Source: Catonia carolina (taxonomy: Eukaryota; Arthropoda; Insecta; Hemiptera; Achilidae). From it: a stretch of 64,000 bases of DNA. The notes beneath the pieces were generated by a model. That model was given only the letters and a program-made list of their open reading frames with translations. It did no database searches and was not told where the DNA came from. Position numbers and translations under genes: made by a program. Every line of letters starts with the position of its first letter. The stretch's first letter is position 1. The stretch covers positions 55,657,722 through 55,721,721 of the forward strand of contig JAQMRL010000005.1 of the NCBI GenBank assembly GCA_035578175.1. The letters run 5' to 3'. Positions 13,270-24,969 of the stretch are shown one piece after another.

Positions 13270-13945
13270 CCAGACTATACAGAGTGTACCCCTAAAACAG
13301 TGGTTTAGCTGCACTACATCTGGTTACCTTGAAGGAAGCTCATTCTGTTCAGATAATATGTGAGTGGTAGAGTGACATGCGACACCCTTTCGATGTAGCA
13401 GTACTACAATCTCAACGGTTATGCTCATTACGCACTGGTGCTCATTCGCCAGCGACCATGAGATTCAAAAAATTACACGCACAAATACGCACTTGGTCGT
13501 AGCAACCAATGAAGTGCCTTGTTTCAAATGAGCAAGTTCAGTATTAGAGAAACTTTGGTGGAAACCAGACCATAAGTTTCGGCACAGAAACGTTTATTTC
13601 AGAGATTGAATCACACAAGTCCATTTGGGACTCGTCCAGTAATGATTACGCTGATGAACAGTTCATAAAATGATTTAACGGAAATTTCTAAAGCATTTAA
13701 AAGTTTGTCATCATATTTTTGCAAGTCTCGGAAAATAATGCAAACATCCCTTCTTTCGTACGATGTTCTAGCATTAAGGGATGCAACCAGTATTGTTTTT
13801 TGTTTTTATCTTTTACATATATAACTGTGACAATTTCCGCTACGTCTCTACTGTTGAATCTTTTGAACGATACTGACACATTTTTAACTTTAGGTCGCCA
13901 GTTTGGTCTCTGTATTTTGGTTTCCCTGTTTCTGGTTGCCATCGA
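13270..13945 (-). mobile_element. Probable PIF/Harbinger transposase relic
   Basis: The - strand frame at 13697-13942 contains KNKKQYWLHPLMLEHRTKEG and then FALFSETCKN. This resembles the start of HARBI1-like nuclease proteins (YWVHPL...RxxxGxFxxLxxxLRxDxxKFFNxFRM). After a frame break, further weak similarity (LNALEISVKSFYELF) continues toward lower coordinates. No catalytic DDE residues or clear terminal repeats were found. The call rests on one motif and its spacing. Confidence 0.5.
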
Positions 13946-14643
13946 CTGGTCGACAGTGCAAAACGGGCCTTACTCATCACCACGGCCAGAGAAATCCAAC
14001 CGACATGAGTACTATGGGTGCGGGACGCCCTTTGGCACACACCTCACCCATTCAATTAGGTTTGGCATCTTGGGAGTAGTAGTATGACTAGATGGTATTA
14101 TCATCCATGACCCAAAGCTGAAGTTGGGTTTTAAACTCATGAATCTAGGTGACAATAGAGTAACTAATACCGTGTAACTTACCACAAAGTTAGATCTGCT
14201 GTCAAATAGAATATCAAAGACATGTTAACACATCATTAGATTCTTTTATAATATTGGAAAAGAATGAAGAATTGAAGATTATCTTCTAATCCAAACATAC
14301 TTTAACCAGTACATACATTACAAACACATAAATAATGTTAAATGTGCAGAACAACCAAGTTTTTTTAAAATAATTTACAAACAAATTATTATCAGTACTT
14401 TAGATGTATAATTATTAATTATATAACCACGTCTATTTACAGTTTTCTTTAAACCAGAATTGAAACAATAAACGGATTGTAAATGTAAATATTAAAGAAT
14501 AAAATTCAATCGAAAACAAACTGAACCAAACAAAAACCAATTTATTTACAACTACAACACGTAATAGGATCGAAAATAAAATGTTACACATACTCGATAA
14601 TGTCAATAAACCTGACTGCATTGAATAATTGTATGATAAAATA

Positions 14644-15765
14644 TGAGGGCTATCCAGAAAGTAACAGACAGCTGCCATAACGTTCCTACAATCAGTACGC
14701 ATCCAGCAATAATAGCGTGTGGTCTGTGTCTCTGCTACTTTACTCTCTGTGTTCAGTGATTAGATTTTTGTTGGGAAAAAACTACAAACCAATTGAAATT
14801 TATCACAAACTTTGTGATTCAAAAATAAATCTTTATAATGCATCCTGCAGTTTTAAATATTTCTATTTCATATAATGAATTAATACAATAATTTCACTAA
14901 CCTTCTTTTTAAACTGCGTCACCTTTATTTCAATTTTCACTTACACGTGTTTCGGTGGATCCACCATCATCAGAGTAAATAACATATAATTGAAACTAAA
15001 AACATTATTTATTAAAAATCTATAGAAGATGATACATCTTCAGTCACTTGTATAAAACTGATTTAAAATTAGTTTATAATTAGTTTAAAATTAGTAAATA
15101 TGAGAAGGGATAAATTAAAATAAATTAATTTTAAATCAGTTTTATACAAGTGACTGAAGATGTATCATCTTCTATAGATTTTTAATAAATAATGTTTTTA
15201 GTTTCAATTATATGTTATTTACTCTGATGATGGTGGATCCACCGAAACACGTGTAAGTGAAAATTGAAATAAAGGTGACGCAGTTTAAAAAGAAGGTTAG
15301 TGAAATTATTGTATTAATTCATTATATGAAATAGAAACTTTGTGATGTGTACGGAAAAGGAATAATGTGTAAAAGCCGAGCGAGGCAATAGTGCATCGAC
15401 TTTAAAAATGCCCATACCAAGCTCCTTGATGAGGACCACAATGGTAAGCCTAGCCTTGTGACTATCGAACTGGTGAAGAAAATAAATGACAAAATTCGTG
15501 AAAATTGTTGTTTCACGATTATAGAACTTTCACAACATTTTCCCCAAATTTCACATAGTTTGGTGCATCAAACTGCAGGCAGCAGATTACTAAAGATGGT
15601 ATTGGAAAACTTACGTCATGATATGATAAGTGCCTTAATTTGAATGGCGATTATGTAGAAAAACAGCTTAAGAGTAAACGTTTAAAATGTATATAATAAA
15701 ATTTGTTTTTTCCAAATTGTTAATTTTTAATTTCAAAACGTCTGTTACTTTCTGGATAGCCCTTG
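14644..15765 (+). mobile_element. Mariner relic split by a palindromic insertion
   Basis: The terminal inverted repeats are nearly identical: GGGCTATCCAGAAAGTAACA at the left and its complement TGTTACTTTCTGGATAGCCC at the right, next to TA. Right of the insertion the + strand encodes a degraded mariner N-terminal region, with VKKINDKIRENCCFTIIEL and then SQHFPQISHSLVHQ. This matches the second helix-turn-helix of mariner transposases (VNDKIRENRRFTITELS). The catalytic domain is absent. The element is interrupted at 14819-15334 by a separate palindromic sequence. Confidence 0.8.
14819..15334. mobile_element. Palindromic insertion inside the mariner relic
   Basis: The core at 14860-15337 is an almost perfect inverted repeat whose arms meet in an AT-rich spacer near 15060-15120. 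Landmarks in both arms are TCATATAATGAATTAATACA, ACGTGTTTCGGTGGATCCAC, CATCATCAGAGTAAATAACA and GATGATACATCTTCAGTCAC. The insertion is flanked by the direct repeat AAACTTTGTGAT (14807-14818 and 15335-15346), which looks like a 12 bp target-site duplication. Related sequence recurs near 22377-22580 and 27570-27690. Confidence 0.8.
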
Positions 15766-16398
15766 TACCTTAATTTTTTTACCGATTGTGCTACAATATC
15801 GCTGTATATTCTCTACACGCAGCCAAATGACAAAGTTAATAAACTTAACAAAGTCAGACTGACAGACATAGTGATATACATCTAAGAATGATCATTTCCC
15901 CCACCACAATACTATTACACGTCAGACTTATTGACACTCACCCTAAAAGACGTAATATTTCGTTTCATTCGACAGATATATCGTTTCGATAACACATAAT
16001 AATTAATTACAATAATTTTTCTACTGGTTTATTACTGAGGATAATTAAATGTAATTATTATAAATTACACGACATCAAATTTGGAAACTAGGGTTTAGGT
16101 ACATTTATAATTGCATTGGTTTTGCATTACTATGTTATATCTTATGATATAATCTTAGTATCAGAATTAAAAAAAAAAATAAATAAAGAAAATAAGATTG
16201 AAATGTCAAAATCAAAATAGTTACTGCTGTAGTTGTTATATAATAATGCAAGTCGAGTTAAATTTAAATATCTTAAAAATTTACATATAATTCATTTAAT
16301 GTGGAAGTGGATATAAAAATCATGAACTTTACAAATGTGATGAAGTTAATTATACAAAATAATGATTTTACATTATGTATACTTCAATAAAAACAACC
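15766..16398. other. Intergenic, no gene seen
   Basis: AT-rich DNA leading into the hairpin array; no coding signal. Confidence 0.45.
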
Positions 16399-16482
16399 TC
16401 TAATGCCTCCCAGCACCAACTTATAATTATTTAAATAGGAAAAATTAAAGGGTTAGAGATAAAGTTCGGACTAGCATTAGAC
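16399..16482. ncRNA. Hairpin module 1 of a three-copy array
   Basis: The left block reads TCTAATGC, then CTCCCAGCACC, then AACTT. The right block reads AAGTT, then CGGACT, then AGCATTAGA. The two ends can pair as an outer stem (TCTAATGC/GCATTAGA) and an inner stem (AACTT/AAGTT), separated by an asymmetric internal loop. Here the apical part is about 40 nt and shares little with the other copies. Treating it as an RNA is my inference; no expression evidence can be read from DNA. Confidence 0.45.
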
Positions 16483-16515
16483 AGCTACCATAAATAAAAA
16501 TCATTATAACATTAA

Positions 16516-16602
16516 TCTAATACTTCCCAGCACCAACTTTTTAATTTAATTAAGTATTAACCAAAAAGAAATGTTAAAAATAAAGTTCGGACTAGCATTA
16601 GA
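16516..16602. ncRNA. Hairpin module 2 of a three-copy array
   Basis: Same two conserved blocks as module 1. The left arm has TCTAATAC instead of TCTAATGC, giving one A-C mismatch in the outer stem. The loop blocks TTCCCAGCACC and CGGACT and the inner AACTT/AAGTT stem are kept. The apical sequence is different. Confidence 0.45.
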
Positions 16603-16644
16603 GATTAGAATAAAAAGTAAAAAGAAAAAGATTACCAACTTATA

Positions 16645-16723
16645 TCTAATGCTTCCCAGCACCAACTTAGAAATATATTTACAGCAAAATAAAAATTAAT
16701 AGAAAGTTCGGACTAGCATTAGA
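16645..16723. ncRNA. Hairpin module 3 of a three-copy array
   Basis: This copy has the best outer stem: TCTAATGCT pairs fully with AGCATTAGA (9 bp). The internal loop (TCCCAGCACC against CGGACT) and the inner stem AACTT/AAGTT match the other copies. Its apical part is the shortest. The start-to-start spacing of the three modules is 117 and 129 bp. Confidence 0.45.
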
Positions 16724-18799
16724 TAGAAAGTAAAAAATTTAGTTATTAATAAACAAGAGGTAAATACAGATTATAGGTAATTTGCAGATTTAGAAATTAA
16801 AATAATTATATAATAAAATGAACAAATACAAGCTGACTTTTAATTTATCTAGTTAAACTCCACACCAGTATAAATGAAATCTAGTTAGATTAAAATAATA
16901 TTAATCGAATAATTTTATAAATTAACTCGACAAGCAAATTTATTTTTTAATGCAGTAACTCTATATAAAATTATTACCAATAAAAGAGTCATTTTATATG
17001 TCATTCAAATCAGAATCTTCAAAATAAACGATATAAAGAAATATTGATTTACTAACTATACTAACTTTACTAACTATACTAAATTCAAATGCAGGTTTCA
17101 TTGAGATTGTTTGTGAATGTTTACAACAATCAACTTCTTTTATTTAAAAAAAATGAGAACCATAAATGACTGTCATTTTACAAGCATAGATGATATTAAA
17201 AGCACATCACTGAAAGAGCTAAAAGTTATCACAAAGATAGTGTTTTGGGGTTAACATAGATATAAATAACAAAGCCTGCGTAATAAAAATAAAAAAACCA
17301 TCTCCGTGGTCCAGTGGATAGAATACTACACAGCAAAGTGGAGGTTCCAGGTTTGATTCCTGGCCAGGGTCTGGAAAAATTATTACACATATAAAGATTA
17401 AGATTTGAATGACAAAATATATCATAATCAGTATTTCGTTCGACGAAGAAATAAGCAGAAGACTTCAAATAAGAAAGCCTCTATCAAGCGACATGTTCGA
17501 CGAAGACAATGAATGGACATTGCTACGATAATGTAATAGCAGCTAATAAACTAATATAATACTACTATAAGTAATATTACACTAATTACCTAACCTAGTA
17601 AATCTGTAATTATAACGAATACCATTATAAATATAGAGATCTAACCTAACCTGTTTATTTTTCTAATTATTATTCATATTATATTAATTAATAATGCATA
17701 ATTCCCTCACCGATCATCCATTTACTAAATACATAAGTATTATCCCTATACTTAGAAGCATTCTTTTATACACATTATTTTATTACAGAAATGTAATAAA
17801 CATCATTTCATACCGGAGTAACTTTTATATCCATACAAAACATAATTTACGCTTACTATAGATACATCTTATAGCATTATTTATGTTTGATTACATAAAT
17901 ATATATTAAATACACGATAATGTTAAAATAATTATTGTTAATATCTCCATAAAAATAACTTTTATCACAATTAAGAGTATTAATAAATAAATTAATTATA
18001 CTAACCTACAATACACCTAACCGTACCCAAAAACATCCTAAATAAAACAAAATTATAAATTTCATTTATGTAAATAAAATATTTCATTATTTCCTAACGA
18101 ACAGAGATCCAAAATTTATTCCGTCTTTATTCAAAAAATAATAAGTAAATTAAATAAAATCTGAAATATCTGCAATTTGTTATTTTTCAAAAATCGGCAC
18201 AAAGTAAGTATAAATAACACCTTATACTTGCCCATGCTCTTTCAAAAGTATAATAAATGATCAAATCAACTTTAAAACTAAATAAACAAAATTAAATGTC
18301 AAAGTTTTTAGTTTTAAAGTGATTAAAATCATTAAAAATTAACAAAAACATTAGAACTATAATGACTCTGCTTGATAAACATCTGTAAGCTATTTAAATA
18401 TAGATTTTTTTTGGGTTATTTAAAAAAAATGGAAATAGGAATAAGTTAACATACATTATGGGTATATATGAGTTTTAGCTAGAAAAAAGAAGCAAACTGG
18501 TATTGTTACAGCATGGAAACAAATTTAAATTTAATAAGGTTGAAGGGCATGTTATCGACCTTTTTTGTGTTTATCAAACATAGACTACCATGGTCATTAG
18601 CCTGATGTACCCTTCCACCTTCTACTTAAGTTTTAACTTGCTGGCTTGGAAAAATTTTGAGTATTCAGAAAAACAGTATGTAAATATAATTTTTTTTTTA
18701 ACTTGTAGAATCTCCAACTGAAACCTTTTAAATATTGTAGCAGTTGTGAGTGTTTTAAATAGTTTAAAGATGGCTGTGAAAACATCAGTGATGATTCAT
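16724..18799. other. Intergenic; one SINE head, otherwise nothing seen
   Basis: AT-rich sequence with no coding region. A truncated SINE head at 17298-17384 is listed separately. Confidence 0.45.
17298..17384 (+). mobile_element. Truncated tRNA-derived SINE
   Basis: The tRNA-like head (CTCCGTGGTCCAGTGGATAG, GGTTTGATTCCTGG, CAGGGTCTGGAAAAATTATT) is present. The SINE body and tail found in other copies are missing. Confidence 0.7.
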
Positions 18800-19390
18800 G
18801 TCTTCAGAAAAAACTGATGCATTAAAGGAATTATATACGTTGATTGGATACCCGAGGGAGAGATATTAAATCAACATTATTACAACAGCATCCTGACTAC
18901 TCTACGAGAGTAGTGGATACAGAAAAAATAGCTTAAATTGTGGAAAAACAAGTCATGTATTCTTCACCAGGACAATGTTCCCGCTCACAAAGTCTTTTCA
19001 AGACATTTTTGGCCGAGTACAAAATTCCTGTCATAGAACACCTCCCTATTCATCTGATATAATTACCTACGGTTTTTTTTGTTTCCTAAAGTTAAGACAG
19101 CTTTGAAGGGAATGAAATTTGAATATGTTGAAGCACTATAAACAAAAGTGACAGTGGCTGCCTCCGTGGCGTAGTGGTTAGCACATTGGCCTACCATGCG
19201 GAGGTCCCGGGTTTGATTCCCAGTCAGGGTCTGGAAATTTTCACGGGTCAAATCCCACAGTTCATGTTACATAATTCACCATAGTTGCTAATGAACAAGC
19301 AGTTGATGAGACTTTAAATAAATTAACTGAAAAAAGTGACATACATTATGAAGATGCTTATCAGAAATGATTTGCATCAATAACTTTTTT
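18800..19390 (+). mobile_element. Degenerate mariner (3' part), interrupted by a SINE
   Basis: Broken + strand frames match the C-terminal half of a mariner transposase: a segment like VDWIPEGEILNQHYYN (family: VPEGxTVNQxFYL), then the histidine/aspartate block (YSSPGQCSRSQS in a shifted frame), then the remains of HPPYSPDLAP and of FFLFPKLKSALKG. Several frameshifts and stops. A SINE sits at 19154-19331. Confidence 0.65.
19154..19331 (+). mobile_element. tRNA-derived SINE with target-site duplication
   Basis: Complete copy: tRNA-like head (TCCGTGGCGTAGTGGTTAGC, GGGTTTGATTCCC), body (CATAGTTGCTAATGAACAAG) and an A-rich end. It is flanked by AAAAGTGACA at 19144-19153 and 19332-19341, a 10 bp duplication made when it inserted into the mariner relic. 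Confidence 0.85.
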
Positions 19391-20902
19391 GTAAATTGGA
19401 AAATTTGTATCGTGATATATAGAGATCAAGAAAGAGAATATATTAAAGATTATACAAAAATTGTAAATAAAAATAAAATTTAAGCCACTGTCCATCTGGT
19501 TTTTCAAGCCAAACCTCAAATAAATATACAATAATATATTGCAGATAAACTTCAGTACAAAAACATAAGAAAAAAGATGAAATAAAAAAAACAAAATAAA
19601 ACATCAAGCAAGACTAGAATATACGGTAACAGATTCTGATAAAGCAAAAAATAAAATAAAAATAATCCTAGGTAACAAAACACAACGAACAAAAATATAA
19701 AAAAAAAAATGAAAGATAATTATTTACAATTTAATTTCTGCAATATTTTACTTACATAAATAAAAAAATAAATAAATTGAAATGAGCGTTTCAGTTAAAT
19801 ATTTCATTACTTTCAAATAAATTATATTAATGAAAATAATAATTGTAATAGTAAACTGTACTTAGCAAATAATATAATACTTTATAATAAGCATATCTCT
19901 AAGTTAAATAGTAATTACTGACTAGTAACAATTATTCAAATAATACTTTTCTGCATTAGTAAATAATTAAAAAAAAGAAAAATGAAATTTAACATACTTT
20001 ACATTATGTTGTACTAAACATGATATTTTTTATATACATTATCCATAAATATAACACACATACAATCATATACATACATACACACACTCACACACACACA
20101 TTTACTATCTTTGGTATCTTATGTTTAAGTACCCAAAACCTAAATACAAAAAACAAAACTTAAAAAATACTTTACAAATACCATATGAAATTCAACATAA
20201 ATACATAATAAATTTTATTTTCCTTTCCGTTTCGTTAAAAAAAAACATCCAAAAAAGACATTATTTATTAATGCATCCCTGAAGATTTTTAATATACATT
20301 TTACAAAAAGATTATTAATATTATGTCTGCATGCAATTTTAATATTATAGCAATGTTATAAAATTTGTAAATTTAAATCATAAAATTTATAAAAAGATGG
20401 CTGTCATAAAGAAAGCAAAAAATTATTTATGTTTAGTCAAAATTATTTTTTGCATAAATTCTCTTTGCAAATTAAAGCATTAAGTTATCATAAATATAAC
20501 GAAGAATGTCTTAAACAAATATTAGTTTCGTACATTAAAAAAAACAATTATTTAACGTACATAATTTAAAATTTACGTACAAGTAAAAATTATCCAATAA
20601 CATAAACATACCTAAAATTTTTTAGGTAAACAATGATACACGAAACTGATACATTTATTAATTAATTGTAAAAAATTATACAATTTAAAAATAAGTTTTT
20701 TGGAAAAAATAATAAAATATTTTTCATACTTCAATAATACTGTTGTAATACAATATTTTACCATGTATAATTTAAACAATGCGAAAATCATCATAAAATA
20801 TAAATAATTACAAAAATTTCCCCATCTCTATCACCCAAAAAATAAAATACATTTATAAATAAAATTTATTTAAGACAGTTCTTCATTACGTCAATATCTA
20901 TG
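19391..20902. other. Downstream flank and possible 3' UTR of the RUSC gene
   Basis: Very AT-rich; no coding signal. On the - strand an AATAAA hexamer lies about 30 bases after the RUSC stop (20867-20872). Others occur further on, so the poly(A) site is undecided. A short (CA)n-rich tract is at 20069-20101. Confidence 0.4.
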
Positions 20903-21074
20903 TTAGTTACGGACAGGAATTACAGCGGATCGTGGAACAAGGCCTTTATGGTCATCTCGACAGCATAACAGCCAAGTGTCATCGACGTCTAATACCAAAC
21001 GGAGACGCTCACCTTCATTGAATGCCAAGTGTCCGCTGTCTGACGGGAGACGGTGCGTTAAAGTCACTACGTAC
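20903..21074 (-). CDS. RUSC: RUSC exon 20, SH3 domain and stop
   Basis: Reads YVVTLTHRLPSDSGHLAFNE then GERLRLVLDVDDTWLLCCRD and HKGLVPRSAVIPVRN, stop TAA. SH3 landmarks: the L-x-F-x-x-G-E/D segment, the n-Src/Trp turn (DTWLLC) and the G-L-V-P-x-x-x-V end. The RT loop lacks the usual ALYDY, as in RUSC SH3 domains. A 5.2 kb intron separates it from exon 19. Confidence 0.95.
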
Positions 21075-24000
21075 CTGTATAAATATATGCACCATGAATT
21101 TCAAATAATACCATGAAGAGAATATTTTTCATAAGTTTGCTTTATCTACAAAACAAGAAAAAAGAAAACAACGAAAAAATATTTGAATAAAATAAATCAA
21201 AGAAAACTGGTTAAAAAAAAAAGTAAAAAACAAATAAAATAAACAATAAAATGGTTTTTCTGTTTTGTATAATAATTTACTATTTTTTCTTTTGTTTAAT
21301 CCCTAATGTAAATGTTGCAATCTGTTCAAAATAAGCAACCCCATGATTCAATGAGATGATGATGTGTATGACGAAAAAATGAGAACGGGGTCTTGTACAG
21401 ACTCCGTGTTTAGGACTATATAAATTTTACGCCAAGTTATTAATCAGTTTATCAATTTATTTGTCTACAATTCAAATTTATCGGTGTCAATCAATGAGAA
21501 CTGATTTTACTTGCACACTAATTAACCAGTTTAAATTGAACTAGTACAGTCATCAGCTAACTAGATACGTGAATGGATGCTATCTTGTTTTTAACGCTTT
21601 ATTCGCTCCATTATCCGTACATCTATGTGATCGCTAAGGTTATAATTAAAATTGCACTCTCATATTGTAACTAAAATCGCTACACAGATTAACGTTATTC
21701 ATGCACCGCTACAAATTTACATACTGGCGAAACTCCAGGAAACCGACCCCGCTAAATACAATCCACGCCTACAAGATCTTTGGCAGCAACGCTCATCGAT
21801 AAGCCACTGGAAGACTGAGCTGCTAAGTTCCTCAGGACATCTAAGGTGACATCTAAGGTCTCAGGACATCTCTAAGGACTCAGGACATCTAAGGTCTCAG
21901 GACATCTAAGGTGAGTGGAATCAACTTTTTATTTACCATCAGTAAGCTGCCACGTACACTCCGCCATTGAACCCCAACTATCAAAGTACACCGGTAACCT
22001 AGTATTCAAATCCGTGTAAAAGTATAACTTTACTAGGACTTAACCATGAACCATCATCTCCAAAAATCACCAGACTAGTGGCAACGACTGTACCTCAAGA
22101 CCAACCCGGTGGGTATTTCTTATGTAATTTTCAATTGTTCATAAAGTTTATCCACAGTCTGATATATTTTGGTAAATTATTGACAATTTTGTTGTGTTTT
22201 GGGAACAAGTGTTTTGTAAAATTAATTGTTATGCGTATTTGTAATTACTGAGTTTAGTGTATGATATCTGGGAACAATCAGCAATTAATCGTGATGTAAA
22301 AATACTATAAGTTTTCACTAATATTTTTATTGTTTTTTCAATTTTACTTCTACCTAGTTTTATCTTAAACTTAGATATTGGTGAATCAACCATCATCAGT
22401 GTATGAAATATAATAAATGTAACTGACTTTACTAAAATACTTTTCAGAAGGGTATTTATCCAAAGTTTTATACGAGTGACTTAAGACAAAAGATCTTGTG
22501 AAATGAATTTTGGTATAATTAGATTCAATTTTTATATTTTATTGACCAGATGTTGGATCCACCGAAACATGTAAGTTTAGGAAAATAAAATAAGTAAAAA
22601 AATTTAAAGTATTTTTACATTGGGAACAATTAAAAAAAAATAACGACAATGGAGAAATAGTTTGGATAACATTATAATCGGAGAAGTCTGTAGGAACAAA
22701 AGAATAAAACTTTGTATCGTTTAACATTGTTTTATGAAGCCAAGGTTTGTGCACGATAAACATGCTAACAGAATAACAGCTATGAAAATGAAGTTCTTCA
22801 GAAAATTGTGGTGAAAACAAGAAGGTATAGAGTAAGAAACATGAATATAAAAGACGAGCAAGGATTGATCTTGGCAGTAGATGTGATTGACAGGAACCAC
22901 AATCAAATAAGCAGGCTAGACCCAAAGGGAGTTGGTACTGAATATCCAGGATAGAGGGGCAGGAATAGAGATAAGGGCTGAGTCTAGAAAAAGAGTAAGA
23001 ATTATGGAGGATGTTGGCGATGAACAGGAAGAAATTCGGAAAATTGAAAGATGGCCTGACACAGCAAGGTACAGAAAAAGGAAGAAGAGAAGAGTGTTAT
23101 TTCTATTGGATACTTCGTTTTTATAGTCTCAAATTATTGTTACAGAATTTTTTTTAATACATAAAAACATAAAGTGCATAGCAGCACTAAATCTAATCTC
23201 AAAATTGACTAAAAACTAAAATCATTTATAGTTATTACGAGTCATCAGAAACAAATATGTTTTGGATAAAAATAATAAATGGATTATGCAAAAAATAAAT
23301 TCATTATTAAATTTAGCAATCAGTCAATCCAATAGAAAATATAAAAATAATGCGAAATACTCAGAAGATAATGCGGCCATAACTTTGCCAGCTTTGAAAT
23401 AGTTTCTTTTCAAACATTTCAGTAAAAATCCTACGTTATGTCAATGAAAACTCACTAACATTTAGTTAATTACTTCAAACATAAAAACATGTTAACAAAA
23501 AACGAAACTTAAAATAAAACTTCAAACAATTATAAAATAAAAATAAAATAAAGCATAAAAATTGTTAAGCAAATAAAGCAAAAATATGATTAGTACAGAA
23601 CAAGCCATAATTAACTAGAAAAAACGTTTTTACTAATAAAAAGAAACTGTGATATTTTGGCTTATTTTATATCAATAAAAAATATTTAGATCAGTTAATA
23701 ATGACATACTAATTGAAGAGCACAACTTAACTAGTTCAATCTAGTACTTACAAGATATTCTTCCAATTATAACTCAGGAATTATCATGTATTGTTTCCTG
23801 AAGGAGGAAAACATACTAATAACAAACTGTAATCGTTTTAAAATAACCAAGCAATAATTAAAATTCAATATTCATTGAATGGTATATATATATATATATA
23901 TATATATACAGGGTGATTCATGAAGTTCTCCCCCCACTTCTACAGCACATTGTACTAGTAAAAATAATGAAAAAATGTTATATAAACATAGGTCCGAAAA

Positions 24001-24916
24001 CGCTTCGTTAGCGAGTTACAGCTAGCGAAAGTTTCGCCTGGATTTCAGTTCACCAGGTGAAATGAGGTCTTCCTGGAATTGTGGTAAGGTAGATTAAGGG
24101 GCAAATTCAATCATTTCTTATGGTTTTTGATCTGATAAATTGAATAAAACAGGTCCCAGATCTGTAAGTTAAATAGTTTTTAAGAAAACCAGTGTCAAAT
24201 GCAAAAAATGGAGTGAAAAACTTATTTTTTCATCTTTGGGCAAGGATAACTGTGTTATTTCACCAAGAAACAGTTAAAATTTTTCAATAAAACATGTAGA
24301 AAATTTTATTCTGAACAAACCGGTGTAAATTAAGTACACAGAAAGCGAATAGATGTTTGATTAAATGAGTTTTTATTCATAAGAGTACAAAGTAAAATTA
24401 ACCGGAAAAACTAAAATGAAAAAATGTGTTTTTTTCACTCCATTTTTTTGCATTTGACACTGGTTTTCTCAAAAACTATTCGCTTTCTGTGTACTTTATT
24501 TACACCGGTTTGTTCAGAATAAAATTTTCTACATTTTTTATTGAAAATTTTTAACTGTTTCTTGGTGAAATAACAAAGTTATTCTTGCCCAAAGATGAAA
24601 AAATAAGATTTTCACTCCATTTTTTGCATTTGACACTGGTTTTCTCAAAAACTATTTAACTTACAGTTCTGGGACCTGTTTTATTCAATTTATCAGATCA
24701 AAAACCATAAGAAATGATTGAATTCGCCCCTTAATCTACCTTACCAGAATTCCAGGAAGACCTCATTTCACCTGGTGAACTGAAATCCAGGCGAAACTTT
24801 CGCTAGCTGTAACTCGCTAACGAAGCGTTTTCGGACCTATGTTTATATAACATTTTTTCATTATTTTTACTAGTACAATGTGCTGTAGAAGTGGGGGGAG
24901 AACTTCATGAATCACC

Positions 24917-24969
<53 letters not shown>

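Noticed and set aside
13719..14087. + strand frame of 122 codons
   Set aside because: It is antisense to the Harbinger-like relic and shows no family motif.
19063..19251. - strand frame across the SINE at 19154
   Set aside because: Lies within the SINE head in antisense and spans the SINE/mariner junction; not a gene.
11535..19331. tRNA genes at the GGTTTGATTCC sites
   Set aside because: The heads have A- and B-box-like segments, but cloverleaf pairing is poor, and all full copies continue into a shared non-tRNA body and A-rich tail with target duplications, so they are SINEs.
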